From assembly GCA_048267305.1 (NCBI GenBank), contig JBLWXT010000018.1, positions 1 to 64,000 of the forward strand: DNA of 64,000 nt, written 5' to 3'. Shown here piece after piece: positions 51,886 through 60,947 of the stretch (its first letter is position 1; every line of letters starts with the position of its first letter). The translations under genes and the position numbers were made by a program. The notes beneath the pieces were generated by a model. The model was given only the letters and a program-made list of their open reading frames with translations, was not told the origin of the DNA and did no database searches. This stretch comes from Owenweeksia sp048267305. Its GTDB lineage: Bacteria; Bacteroidota; Bacteroidia; Flavobacteriales; Schleiferiaceae.

Positions 51886-52511
51886 ACTGGTTTACATACC
51901 TGCTATTATCTCTTCTTCCGCTTGGCCAAGATTACTATTCCTATACTCCTGACGATTTTTTTGAACTGGAGGCCGTAAACAAAACCATAGATGTAGCTCA
52001 TCTGGATACCGATTTACTGGAGGCCGCAGTATTTCATGCCAGCAATGAGGTTCGCTCCCAAAAGCGAAAATCTGTATTCACCTATAACGAAGTATTGCAC
52101 AACGCTGCCCGATATCACGCTGTATATCTGGCGAAAGCCAAAAAAATAGATCACAGAAACACCAGGGAAAAAAGATTTGAAACGCCTTACAAAAGAATAC
52201 TGGCCTTTGGAGGCAATGACTTTGTGGGAGTATCAGAGAACCTGGCGCTCATTTCGCCTGTTATACTGGCTAAGGACAATCTCTATTATATGAAAGATGG
52301 ACAGCCCGTGGATAAAGCCGGTAACAAACTACCTCTAAAAACTTATAATGAATTTGCCCATCAGGTGGTTGAGGGCTGGATGAACAGCAAAGGGCATCGC
52401 AGGAACCTTATGAGTGAAAGCACCATGCTGGGCTGTGCCATTTCTGGCGTAAGCTTCAACAGGGATAATGTTCCTCAGGTAACTTTTGTACAGAACTTTG
52501 GATACAAATAG
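51879..52511 (+). CDS. CAP (SCP-like) domain protein
   Basis: 210-residue secreted or periplasmic protein with a CAP domain (cysteine-rich secretory/antigen 5/PR-1). Family signs: NEVRSQKRKSVFTYNEVLHNAARYHAVYLA, GVSENLAL and GWMNSKGHRRNLMSE with His and Glu of the CAP cavity. A short hydrophobic N-terminal run (WFTYLLLSLLPL) serves as the signal. Role unknown; CAP domains may bind lipids or act in the envelope. It overlaps the OstA gene by seven bases and is followed by the thioredoxin-like gene four bases later. Confidence 0.85.
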   Translation: MVNWFTYLLLSLLPLGQDYYSYTPDDFFELEAVNKTIDVAHLDTDLLEAAVFHASNEVRSQKRKSVFTYNEVLHNAARYHAVYLAKAKKIDHRNTREKRFETPYKRILAFGGNDFVGVSENLALISPVILAKDNLYYMKDGQPVDKAGNKLPLKTYNEFAHQVVEGWMNSKGHRRNLMSESTMLGCAISGVSFNRDNVPQVTFVQNFGYK

Positions 52512-52514
52512 ATT

Positions 52515-53747
52515 ATGAAAAATTTCTTTTACACCATACTTCTTTCGGCTCTTAGCAGCCTATCTCTATACGCACAACTGCGATTTTATGATGTGAAAAG
52601 TTTCACACAATACCAGCAAGTACTGGAGCAGGCCATGAATGAAGAGAAGATTCTCTTTTTGGTGGTGTATGAAAATGGAGATGACTTTTACCGCATGCAA
52701 AAGGATGACGTTTTTTCAGACCCTACGCTCGTAGGTGCCTATGGTGCCACTATCCCCATGGCTGTAGATATTTACAGCGATATGGGTTCTCGTCTTGCCG
52801 GAGCCTTTGGAATTGAAAAATTACCTTCATTTCTGTACATCACTCATGAGGAGGCACTCGTATTAGTAAAGGAAGGTTACCTCAATGTGGGTGAACTAAA
52901 CATTGCCTTGCGCGAAGCCCAAAAGGCCGAACAGCTCTACGCCACTTTACAGAAAAAATACGCAGCCAAAACACTTACCTCTGCCGAGTGGCTACAGCTG
53001 ATTCAACTACAATCCCTCAATGCTGGTTTTAATGAAACCAAAACACTCGCCATTGGCTTCCTCAACGGGCTAAACGATGCACAACTGCTTTCGCAGGAGA
53101 TTGCCCCAACCATGGCTACCTATGGTATTGATCTCGAATTTAAATATCCCAAGTTTATAGTTGAAAATCGTAAAGCTTTAGCTGATAAGATTGATTACAA
53201 AACCTTTTATGAAAGTGCCTACTCCTATAATTTTGACCGAGCCGTGGCCAGTGAAGACACTATAATGCTCGAAAACATCGTAAAGGTATTAACGCCAAAC
53301 TCTCCTGATGTTAATGCCAGTAAGGAAGAACTGGCCTTTGAAACGCGCAAGGTATTCGCATCTGAGGCTCAGATGTTTACCGTTTGGAAACGGGCAGCCC
53401 TTGAAAGAATCAAAAGTGTGATGGATGATAGCACCAAGGCTGAATTTCTTTTTGAAGAAGCCTTTGAGATTGCAGATAACTTTAATTCCAAAGAATCAAA
53501 CCGGGCGGCACGACAACTGGCCGAAGCCGCAGGAAAAATCAAAAAAGACTTTAGCTATAAAGCTCTCGAAGCCTATATGGCCTATCTCAACGAAGATTAT
53601 GAAGGTGCAGACGCATTGGTAAAAGAAGCCCAGCAACTGGCCTCCAACGCCAGCGAAAAGCAAAAGGCATCCAACCTGCAAGCCATGATTGTAAAGGAAC
53701 TAAACAAGGCCTCCAAAAAATTACTTGAGGAAGGTAAAGGGGAATAA
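52515..53747 (+). CDS. Secreted thioredoxin-fold protein without CxxC, with helical repeats
   Basis: 410-residue secreted protein. After the signal peptide (FFYTILLSALSSLSLYAQ) comes a thioredoxin-like region (about 22-130): EKILFLVVYEN, then the position of the CxxC holds GDDFYRM without cysteine, then FSDPTLVGAY and IEKLPSFLYIT with the cis-proline. A helical tetratricopeptide-like region follows (about 135-400) with many Ala/Glu repeats. So the thioredoxin fold is probably a binding, not redox, module. The gene closes the purA-OstA-CAP transcript. Confidence 0.75.
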   Translation: MKNFFYTILLSALSSLSLYAQLRFYDVKSFTQYQQVLEQAMNEEKILFLVVYENGDDFYRMQKDDVFSDPTLVGAYGATIPMAVDIYSDMGSRLAGAFGIEKLPSFLYITHEEALVLVKEGYLNVGELNIALREAQKAEQLYATLQKKYAAKTLTSAEWLQLIQLQSLNAGFNETKTLAIGFLNGLNDAQLLSQEIAPTMATYGIDLEFKYPKFIVENRKALADKIDYKTFYESAYSYNFDRAVASEDTIMLENIVKVLTPNSPDVNASKEELAFETRKVFASEAQMFTVWKRAALERIKSVMDDSTKAEFLFEEAFEIADNFNSKESNRAARQLAEAAGKIKKDFSYKALEAYMAYLNEDYEGADALVKEAQQLASNASEKQKASNLQAMIVKELNKASKKLLEEGKGE

Positions 53748-53776
53748 TACTTCACCCATTACAGCTGCCGGGAGAT

Positions 53777-54499
53777 TTATCGATACTCAGGATTCGGATG
53801 ATCAAAATTCTCTCCATCCTGCCATTTATCCCTTTCATTACCTGGTGTAGGAAACCCACCCTGATTTTTTAGCATCAGGGCCATGTGCATCAAATTCCAG
53901 CTCATAAAAGTGGTGTTCCGCTGTGTAAATTCGTTTTTAGTGCCTCCTGAATTTTCATCCAGATAGGATGGCCCTGGACCGGCCTCTCCTATCCAACCCG
54001 CATCAGCCTGTGGCGGAATACAATAACCCAAATGTTGCATGGCAAATAAAATTCCACTAGCGCAATGTTTTATTCCGTCTTCATTTCCCGTTACTATACA
54101 ACCTCCTGCCTTTCCATAAAAAACAGACTGCCCCTTTTCGTTCCATTGGCCCGATTGGGCATACAGCCTTTCTATAACCTGGGTACAAACTGAAGATCTT
54201 TCGCCTAACCAAATAGGCGTGCCGAGCACCAATATATCCGCATCCTTTACCTTTTCCCACAGTTCTGGCCATTCATCCTTATCCCAGCCTTTCTCAGTCA
54301 TATCCGGATAAACCCCAAATGCTATATTGTGATTTACAGCCCGTATATACTCCACCGTCACACCCTGCTTTCGCATGATATCCATAGAAACCTTCATAAG
54401 GCCATTCGTATGACTGGTTTCGGGACTACGCTTTAGCGTGCAATTGATAAACAGTGCTTTTAAGTTTGAGAAGTCTGGGGAGGTTTTCATATCTGCCAT
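53777..54499 (-). CDS. Flavodoxin-family NAD(P)H-dependent oxidoreductase
   Basis: 240-residue flavodoxin-like protein (NADPH-dependent FMN reductase type). FMN-binding features: KALFINCTLKRSPETSHTNGLMKVS and DILVLGTPIWLGERSSVCTQVIERL. Further on, QSVFYGKAGGCIVTGNEDGIKH holds another FMN/NAD-binding block. Likely reduces quinones or azo-type compounds, or acts as a general flavin reductase; the substrate is inferred. It is convergent with the thioredoxin-like gene. Confidence 0.88.
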   Translation of the reverse strand: MADMKTSPDFSNLKALFINCTLKRSPETSHTNGLMKVSMDIMRKQGVTVEYIRAVNHNIAFGVYPDMTEKGWDKDEWPELWEKVKDADILVLGTPIWLGERSSVCTQVIERLYAQSGQWNEKGQSVFYGKAGGCIVTGNEDGIKHCASGILFAMQHLGYCIPPQADAGWIGEAGPGPSYLDENSGGTKNEFTQRNTTFMSWNLMHMALMLKNQGGFPTPGNERDKWQDGENFDHPNPEYR

Positions 54500-54837
54500 T
54501 ATCTGGTTTTTTAATAATATCTGTCAATCTAAATCCTGTATGGGTTTTTATTCATCAGATGGCTAGCTAACGCTTAATATGAAGAATCGTTTAAAAACCT
54601 CTAAAGAAACCATTACCATAAATCAAAACACTCTTTTGATGCTTGCTACAGATATCATCAGCATATCTTTACTATAATAAAATGTATGACAGGCTCAATT
54701 AAAAGGTAATCAGATATTTTTGTGCACTGCTTTAAAAATTTTCATCCATCACGGAATAAATTTATCAGAATCAAGTTATCCCAATAGTTATCCAAAATTT
54801 TGCTATCCTCCTCAGTTCAAAACCTCCTCATCCTTAA
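54500..54837. other. Intergenic region upstream of the TonB-dependent receptor
   Basis: A 338-base gap between divergent genes. It has a perfect -7 element (TATTTTTG, 54715-54722) about 115 bases before the receptor ATG, without clear TTG at the expected distance. No ORF or hairpin of note. Confidence 0.45.
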
Positions 54838-57156
54838 ATGAAAAAACTTATCCTTTTGGCGTGCATGGCCCTATGGCTACCTGCAATGCATGCTCAACAA
54901 TTTACCATTAGCGGTAGTATTAAAGATGCCAGCACTGGTGAAGATTTAATTGGCGCTGCCATTACCGTAGATGAAAAACCCGGAACGGGTGCCGTTACCA
55001 ATGTTTACGGCTTTTACTCCCTTACTCTGGCTGCCGGCACGTACAACATTACGGCACAGTACATTGGCTATCAACCGGTAAGAATGGAAGTGAAACTTAC
55101 CAAAGACCAAAGGTTTAATATTGAACTGAAACCAGAAAGCTCAAGCCTGCAAGAAGTGGTGGTAAAGGCCGATGCCGCCAATGCCAATGTTACAAAAACC
55201 CAAATGAGTATAGCCAAAATAAACCCAAAGGAGATTGAGGCTGTACCTGTACTTTTTGGCGAAAAGGACGTTTTAAAAACCCTGCAGTTACTGCCAGGGG
55301 TAAAATCCGGTGGTGAAGGTAGTTCGGGCTTTTCCGTCCGTGGTGGAGGGTTTGATCAAAACCTCATTCTTCTTGACGAAGCTCCTGTTTACAACGCTTC
55401 TCACCTGCTTGGCTTTTTCTCTGTTTTTAATTCCGATGCTATTAAAGACCTTACCCTATACAAGGGTGGTATCCCTGCTCAATATGGTGGCCGCGCCTCA
55501 TCCGTTATGGATGTTGTGATGAATGATGGCAATTCAAAAAACTTCGGTGCTTCAGGGGGCATCGGGCTTATCTCATCGAAACTTACCGTGGAAGGCCCTA
55601 TTGTAAAGGATAAAGGTTCCTTTATCCTTTCCGGAAGACGTACTTACCTGGATTTATTCCTCCTTCTGTCTAATGACGAAGCCATAAAAAAATCCAAGCT
55701 CTACTTCTACGATCTCAACCTCAAGGCAAACTACCAGATTACTGATCGCGACCGGATATTTATCTCAGGATACTTTGGGCGAGACAATTTTGGTTATGGC
55801 GATGACTTTGGTTTTGACTGGGGAAACGCCACAGGTACACTGAGATGGAACCACCTCTTTAGCGATAAACTGTTTGGCAATACTTCGGTCATTTTTAGCG
55901 ACTACAACTATGGTTTTGACATCGGCTCCGGAGAGGAAGGCTTTAGTCTGGCCTCTGGTATCAGAGATTACAACCTAAAGCAGGATTTCAGTTATTTCCT
56001 AAACTCAAAAAACACCCTTCGATTTGGTGGAAACCTTATCTATCACAATTTTACCCCTGGTGAGATTTCCACTGGAGCTGATGCGGGTATCTCCATAGAG
56101 GATATAGATGAGCAATTTGCGCTGGAAGGTGCTATTTATCTGCAAAATGAACAGCAACTTGGCACGAGGTGGAGCGTAAACTATGGATTGAGGTACAGCT
56201 ACTTCAACTATATGGGCGAAGGCACTGCCTATGAGATTGATGAAACAGGTACCGTTATCAGTCAGAAAAAGTATGATTCGGGCGAAAGTATAGAGCAGTT
56301 TCATGGTATTGAACCCAGGGCCGCGGCCAAGTTTTTAATAAACGAGGAAAGTTCATTTAAAGCGGGCTACGATCGAAATTATCAATACCTGCACTTGCTG
56401 TCAAACTCCACCTCAGGTTCACCAACCGACCGCTGGGTTCCTAGCAGCAACAATGTAAAACCACAGCTTGCCGATCAGATTGCACTGGGTTATTTCCGCA
56501 ACTTTTTTGACAATAAATACGAGCTATCTGTAGAAACGTATTACAAAAAAATGCAAAACCTCATTGACTACCGCAGCGGTGCTGAGTTGATATTAAACGG
56601 AAGTGTGGAAACAGAACTGGTATATGGTGAAGGCCGCGCCTATGGTATAGAGGTGTACCTGCGTAAACGTACGGGCAAACTTACCGGATGGATAAGCTAT
56701 ACCCTCTCCCGCTCTCTTCGGCAGTTTGATGACATTGATGGTGGAAAGGAGTTTCCGTCTCGCCAGGATAGAATACACGACTTATCCGTCACCGGAATCT
56801 ATAAGTTTAATGATAAGTGGACCGTTTCTGCAAACTTTGTATTCTATACAGGAGATGCCGTTACCTTCCCTTCAGGTAAATATTCAATAAATGGCAATAC
56901 CGTACCCTACTATACCGAAAGAAATGGTTACCGCTTTCCTGATTATCACAGGTTAGACCTTGGCGCTACATGGGTAGTGAAAAAAACAAAAAAGTTTGAA
57001 AGTAGCTGGAATGTAAGTGTGTATAATGCCTATGGCCGTCAAAATGCCTATATCATCAACTTTCAGGAGAGCGAAACCAACCCCAATGTTACCGAGGCCG
57101 TGCAAATATCATTATTCAGTGTAGTGCCTGCCATCAGTTATAATTTTAGATTTTAA
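54838..57156 (+). CDS. TonB-dependent receptor with carboxypeptidase-regulatory-like domain
   Basis: 772-residue outer-membrane receptor. Signal peptide MKKLILLACMALWLPAMHAQ; a CarboxypepD_reg-like domain (about 23-100) and a plug domain (about 115-225: LPGVKSGGEGSSGFSVRGG and ILLDEAPVYNASHLLGFFSVFNSDAI) precede a long beta barrel ending in YNFRF. It imports a substrate using TonB energy. It pairs with the DUF4249 lipoprotein six bases downstream, a frequent Bacteroidota combination; the substrate is unknown. Confidence 0.94.
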   Translation: MKKLILLACMALWLPAMHAQQFTISGSIKDASTGEDLIGAAITVDEKPGTGAVTNVYGFYSLTLAAGTYNITAQYIGYQPVRMEVKLTKDQRFNIELKPESSSLQEVVVKADAANANVTKTQMSIAKINPKEIEAVPVLFGEKDVLKTLQLLPGVKSGGEGSSGFSVRGGGFDQNLILLDEAPVYNASHLLGFFSVFNSDAIKDLTLYKGGIPAQYGGRASSVMDVVMNDGNSKNFGASGGIGLISSKLTVEGPIVKDKGSFILSGRRTYLDLFLLLSNDEAIKKSKLYFYDLNLKANYQITDRDRIFISGYFGRDNFGYGDDFGFDWGNATGTLRWNHLFSDKLFGNTSVIFSDYNYGFDIGSGEEGFSLASGIRDYNLKQDFSYFLNSKNTLRFGGNLIYHNFTPGEISTGADAGISIEDIDEQFALEGAIYLQNEQQLGTRWSVNYGLRYSYFNYMGEGTAYEIDETGTVISQKKYDSGESIEQFHGIEPRAAAKFLINEESSFKAGYDRNYQYLHLLSNSTSGSPTDRWVPSSNNVKPQLADQIALGYFRNFFDNKYELSVETYYKKMQNLIDYRSGAELILNGSVETELVYGEGRAYGIEVYLRKRTGKLTGWISYTLSRSLRQFDDIDGGKEFPSRQDRIHDLSVTGIYKFNDKWTVSANFVFYTGDAVTFPSGKYSINGNTVPYYTERNGYRFPDYHRLDLGATWVVKKTKKFESSWNVSVYNAYGRQNAYIINFQESETNPNVTEAVQISLFSVVPAISYNFRF

Positions 57157-57162
57157 GCAACC

Positions 57163-57954
57163 ATGAGAAGTATTTTACTATTAGTTTCGGTACTCGCCCT
57201 TTTTAGTTGCCAAAAGGTAATTACGGTAGATTTGAATTCAGTAGACCCTCAAAAGGTATTGGAAGCCAACCTAAAGGAAGGCGCAGATAGTTTGCTTATA
57301 CAACTTTCCGAAACCGGGGATTATTTTAATTTCAGCTCATCCCCAAAAGTTGAAAATGCCATTGTTGAGCTACTTACAGAAGATGGGCGCAGACTAATGG
57401 CGCAGATGACCTCTCCCGGTGAATACTGGGTTGACAGTATAGGTGCCGTTGCCGGAGAAAAGTATACTCTGGAAGTTACCGCTGATGGAAAGTTCAGCTC
57501 GGCAGTTTCTCACCTGCCTGTAGCTGTGCCCATTGATTCGCTATACTTTAAATACATAGAGCCTAACGGCTTCTTTGAAGGTGGAATAATACCTTTTATC
57601 TCCTTTAAGGATCCAGCTGATGAAACAAACTATTACCGCCTTGTTGTTTATATAAATGGCTTTGAGGTAAACAACCTCGATATATTGGATGATAAGTTTA
57701 TCAATGGCACCCAGGTGGAACTGAACCTCAATAACGATGACTTCTATGTGCCTGGTGATAGTATTTATGCGGAGCTGCGCTCCATTGATGCTGAAGTGTA
57801 CAAATATTACAATACCCTTATTGCCATATCTGGCGGAGGAGGCCCTCCCGGCATAGCGCCAGGAAATCCAACCACTAACTTAAGGGGAGATATCCAATTA
57901 GGATATTTTGGTACTTACAGCTCTTCCATTGCTAAGGGTGAATTTCCCGAGTAA
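57163..57954 (+). CDS. DUF4249 family lipoprotein
   Basis: 263-residue lipoprotein (lipobox LALFSC, Cys16) of the DUF4249 family, beta-rich, beginning VDLNSVDPQKVLEANLKE. DUF4249 proteins are found next to TonB-dependent receptors in Bacteroidota and probably serve as a surface partner, loosely like SusD though unrelated. It starts six bases after the receptor and shares its transcript. Substrate unknown. Confidence 0.9.
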   Translation: MRSILLLVSVLALFSCQKVITVDLNSVDPQKVLEANLKEGADSLLIQLSETGDYFNFSSSPKVENAIVELLTEDGRRLMAQMTSPGEYWVDSIGAVAGEKYTLEVTADGKFSSAVSHLPVAVPIDSLYFKYIEPNGFFEGGIIPFISFKDPADETNYYRLVVYINGFEVNNLDILDDKFINGTQVELNLNNDDFYVPGDSIYAELRSIDAEVYKYYNTLIAISGGGGPPGIAPGNPTTNLRGDIQLGYFGTYSSSIAKGEFPE

Positions 57955-57986
57955 AAGCATTGATTTTAGGGGATGAAAATAAAAAG

Positions 57987-58012
57987 TTGATCTGCTGCAG
58001 ACAGCAGGTCAA
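57987..58012. terminator. Weak hairpin after the receptor/DUF4249 pair
   Basis: Arms TTGA-CTGCTG and CAGCAG-TCAA (with one bulged mismatch per arm) and a four-base loop, about 30 bases after the DUF4249 stop. The T tract after it is poor (CCAATAAATTTT), so this may be a weak terminator. The remainder of the 299-base gap to the next gene holds nothing recognised. Confidence 0.45.
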
Positions 58013-58253
58013 CCAATAAATTTTATTGTCTCAAAAACCTATCATACTCTTGCATAAGGTGTGTAGATCATCTGTCACTTCACTTAGAGCCATTTCAATT
58101 TCCATCGGATGACATTATTCGTTTCTTAAAAGGGTTTTCCGAATGGCCGCAGGCTGAAAGTATATCAAATTTTTTACTCCAAATTCAACAATTAACTCAT
58201 TGTTGCCTTAATCATAAGTAGCTCGGCATGTTTGTTGTAAAATTTAGGAACCC

Positions 58254-58964
58254 ATGAAGTTTAGCTTTCTCTACTTTTTTTTTCCACTATTGCTCTTTTC
58301 CTGTTCAGGCACGTCAAAAGCGGATAGCTCCTATAATTTTAAAACTGCCGACACCACCTTTACCAATAAGATAATCCCCGAAGCCATTAGGTTGGCTACA
58401 GTTGAGGCCCTTTCTCATTACCCGGAACTTAGCACAACGGAAATTGAATTCAGGTTTGAAGATGAGATTATTAATTCGTTTATGCAGGCCCAGCCAAGGG
58501 TTTCTACAATTTTCAAATTGAGAAAAAAAAGAGGCTACATTATCAAAATAACAAGGAAGATGGAGATTGACAGCGTTGACATCCCCATTGAGGAAATACC
58601 CTATGAAGTACTGCTGGGATGGCTTGGCCATGAGTTGGGACATATTGCCGACTACTCTAAAAAAAGCGGAGCCAGCATGGTATGGTTTGGATTCACTTAT
58701 TTATGCTTTGATAAATCAAAGGTGAAGGCTGAGCGAAGGGCAGATATAGAAGCCCTAAAGCACGGCATGGCCCATGAAATAATAGCCACCAAAAATTTTA
58801 TTCTTGACAATACCTCATTGCCTATGGTTTATAAGGACAGAATCAGGAAATACTATATATCTCCCGAGCAGGTGCTGGAGTTGGTGGAAAAAATGGAAAA
58901 GGAGCATGAAAGGGATAAGGCTCAACTTACCCGGGCTCAGGACAGTATTCTACCCTCTCAATAA
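58254..58964 (+). CDS. Zinc-metallopeptidase-like lipoprotein (HExxH)
   Basis: 236-residue lipoprotein (lipobox LLLFSC, Cys17). A zinc-binding motif HELGHIADY is at about residue 125, followed by VKAERRADIEALKHG, whose Glu is a likely third ligand: the general layout of gluzincin peptidases. The N-terminal half (about 20-115) is unrecognised. A single gene between the receptor pair and a tiny lipoprotein; a periplasmic or cell-surface peptidase is inferred. Confidence 0.7.
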   Translation: MKFSFLYFFFPLLLFSCSGTSKADSSYNFKTADTTFTNKIIPEAIRLATVEALSHYPELSTTEIEFRFEDEIINSFMQAQPRVSTIFKLRKKRGYIIKITRKMEIDSVDIPIEEIPYEVLLGWLGHELGHIADYSKKSGASMVWFGFTYLCFDKSKVKAERRADIEALKHGMAHEIIATKNFILDNTSLPMVYKDRIRKYYISPEQVLELVEKMEKEHERDKAQLTRAQDSILPSQ

Positions 58965-59043
58965 GACCGAAATTCCCTTCATTTTTTCTGAATCCGTGGG
59001 TGACTTTTATGCGATAGTGCATAAAGATGCAAATCATTCACCT

Positions 59044-59226
59044 ATGAAAAATTTAAGCTCATCTGTAAATCTTTTACTCTTTGCATTTTTGGGTATGGGT
59101 TCAAAATCCTGTGACTTAACTCCCCAGGATGATGTAGATGTTTCCCTATTTGTTTCGCCCTGTCCTGAAGAAATGGAACTACCTTCCGCTCCAATCAGTA
59201 CAAGCGAATTTCTATATGTTTTCTAA
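59044..59226 (+). CDS. Putative tiny lipoprotein, 60 aa
   Basis: Weakly supported small gene. MKNLSSSVNLLLFAFLGMGSKSC reads as a lipoprotein signal ending in a Cys near residue 23, though the residues just before the Cys are unusual. The mature part is short and acidic (DLTPQDDVDVSLFVSPCPEEMELP). A longer upstream reading (58804) would overlap the previous gene and is rejected. No family recognised. Confidence 0.4.
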   Translation: MKNLSSSVNLLLFAFLGMGSKSCDLTPQDDVDVSLFVSPCPEEMELPSAPISTSEFLYVF

Positions 59227-59250
59227 ATTTAAGCATTCCCTTGCCCTTTA

Positions 59251-59283
59251 GCCATACTATTACAACCTCAAGTAATACTTTTG
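59251..59283 (+). promoter_or_regulatory. Promoter of the thioredoxin-ApbE operon
   Basis: TTG (59251-59253) and TACTTTTG (59276-59283), 22-base spacer. Transcription near 59290 favours the ATG at 59307 over that at 59295. Confidence 0.65.
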
Positions 59284-59306
59284 ACTACTGAAACATGTTA
59301 TGTAGT

Positions 59307-60647
59307 ATGCAAAGGCTTCTATTTCTCTCTCTACTCCTGATTTTCTTCTTTTCACCTTCCGCACAAACGGTTTCCTCTCCTCCGGCAGATACAGCTAAAC
59401 TCCCCACCTTGCTTATCTTTTCCGGCAGCGACTGGTGTCTGCCCTGTATTCGTCTGGAGCGGGAAGTATTCTCAAAACCTGAGTTTAGGCAGTTTACAAA
59501 AAACAGGCTTAGGGTCGTTAAAGCTGATTTCCCGCAAAGGAAAAAGCTTAGCCCTGATTTAGTGGCAAAAAATGAGGCATTGGCAGAAAGGTATAACCCC
59601 GGGGGAGAATTTCCTTTGCTATTGCTATTGGATGCTCAGGGAAATGTAAAATCTAGAATCTTGTCTGAAGGCTTAACCTTGGAGTACTTTTTAGACGACC
59701 TTAAGAATGTATTGATTGGCGAGCCCCGTGAATATCGCAAAAAGGCACTTTTAATGGGTAGCAGCTTTGAGTTTATTGTGGTTGGCAATAACCCTGAAGG
59801 TGCCGAAACAATACTTAATGCAGGCCAGGCGGAAGTTGAACGCCTCGAAAAGCTGCTATCGGAATGGAGAAAGGATACCGAGGTTTCTGCTGTAAATAAT
59901 GCCGCAGGGCTAAATAGCGTTAGGGTGAGCGATGAAGTATATCAGCTTACCCAGCGTTCACTGGCTTTATCATCTATGACACAAGGGGCCTTTGACATTT
60001 CATTCAATGGAATGAATATCTACAAGTTTGATAAAAGCACTGTCAACACCTTCCCTGATACTACCCTTATTGAGGCCAAATTGAAAACCGTGGGCTTTGA
60101 TAAAATCAAACTCCAAAGCGATAATCATATCTTTTTAAGCGACTCTGGTATGTCTATAGGTTTTGGGGCCTCCGGCAAGGGATATGCCGCTGATGAAGTA
60201 AAAAAACTCTGGGAGGAACGTGGCGTTAAATCAGGAGTGGTGAATGCCAGCGGAGATTTGGTGGCATGGGGTAAGCGAGCCGATGGCAGCCCATGGAAGG
60301 TAGGCATTGCTGACCCAGAGGACATCAATAAGGTTTTGTATTGGATTCCTATAGAGAATCAGGCTGTAGCTACTTCCGGGAGTTATGAAAAGTATTTCGA
60401 ATACAATGGCCAGCGCTACGCACATATCATAAACCCATTAACAGGTTTTCCAACTAAGGATAAAAAAAGTGTAACCGTCATCAGCCCCAGCGGTGAGCTT
60501 TCTGATGCACTCGCTACTGCCCTCTTTGTGCTCGATATTGAAACAGGCCTTGATCTGATCAGGCAACTACCCCAGGCAGAGTGTATTATTATTGATATCA
60601 ACAATGAAATACACTTTAGCAATAAGCTTATACTGGTGGAAAACTGA
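59307..60647 (+). CDS. Thioredoxin domain fused to ApbE-like FAD:protein FMN transferase
   Basis: 446 aa from MQRLLFLSLLLIFFFSPSAQ (signal peptide). A thioredoxin-like domain (about 28-140) has SDWCLPCIRLE (WCxxC) and the cis-Pro region EFPLLLLLD. Residues about 150-445 are an ApbE-like domain: FGASGKGYAADEV (nucleotide loop), VVNASGDLVAWG, VATSGSYEKYF and HIINPLTGFPTK, and the metal-site region SDALATALFVLD. ApbE attaches FMN to a Ser/Thr of a target protein using FAD. A single polypeptide carrying both is uncommon. DUF4266 and DUF3570 genes follow. Exported, so it should act in the periplasm. Confidence 0.85.
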   Translation: MQRLLFLSLLLIFFFSPSAQTVSSPPADTAKLPTLLIFSGSDWCLPCIRLEREVFSKPEFRQFTKNRLRVVKADFPQRKKLSPDLVAKNEALAERYNPGGEFPLLLLLDAQGNVKSRILSEGLTLEYFLDDLKNVLIGEPREYRKKALLMGSSFEFIVVGNNPEGAETILNAGQAEVERLEKLLSEWRKDTEVSAVNNAAGLNSVRVSDEVYQLTQRSLALSSMTQGAFDISFNGMNIYKFDKSTVNTFPDTTLIEAKLKTVGFDKIKLQSDNHIFLSDSGMSIGFGASGKGYAADEVKKLWEERGVKSGVVNASGDLVAWGKRADGSPWKVGIADPEDINKVLYWIPIENQAVATSGSYEKYFEYNGQRYAHIINPLTGFPTKDKKSVTVISPSGELSDALATALFVLDIETGLDLIRQLPQAECIIIDINNEIHFSNKLILVEN

Positions 60648-60724
60648 ATTGCTAAGACCGAATTATAACGCCTACAACCTTGAATCTTTATCGCCATTCC
60701 ATCTTCTACCCCTATCTTTCACCC

Positions 60725-60937
60725 ATGAAGTTTAGTCTTTTCATAATCGCAATTCTCAGCCTTACACTGGCATCTTGCAGCACAGTGAAGCCCTACCAAC
60801 GTGCCTATCTCAATGACAGCAATATGAAACAGGGCACTATGAAGGCCGAAGGCTTTGAACAAAGTGTTTTCAACTATCGGGAGGGCGCCATGCAATCCGG
60901 AGGAAAAAAAGGCAAGGGTGGCTGTGGTTGTAACTAA
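60725..60937 (+). CDS. DUF4266 small lipoprotein
   Basis: 70-residue lipoprotein from MKFSLFIIAILSLTLASC (Cys18); the longer upstream reading (60680) lacks a signal. It matches DUF4266: KPYQRAYLNDSNM and VFNYREGAMQSGG, then a Gly/Lys-rich tail ending in GGCGCN. The two terminal cysteines could form a disulfide, be a thioredoxin substrate or bind metal. No clear flavinylation (Asp-Gly/Ala-x-Ser/Thr-Gly/Ala-Ala/Thr) motif is present. It lies 77 bases after the Trx-ApbE gene and 10 bases before DUF3570. Confidence 0.82.
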   Translation: MKFSLFIIAILSLTLASCSTVKPYQRAYLNDSNMKQGTMKAEGFEQSVFNYREGAMQSGGKKGKGGCGCN

Positions 60938-60947
60938 ACTGAAAGCG

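Noticed and set aside
58804..59043. Long upstream reading of the tiny lipoprotein ORF.
   Set aside because: Overlaps the HExxH lipoprotein gene in another frame and has no family likeness.
60855..60947. Extended start of the DUF3570 gene.
   Set aside because: Overlaps the DUF4266 gene; the methionine at 60948 gives a normal signal peptide.
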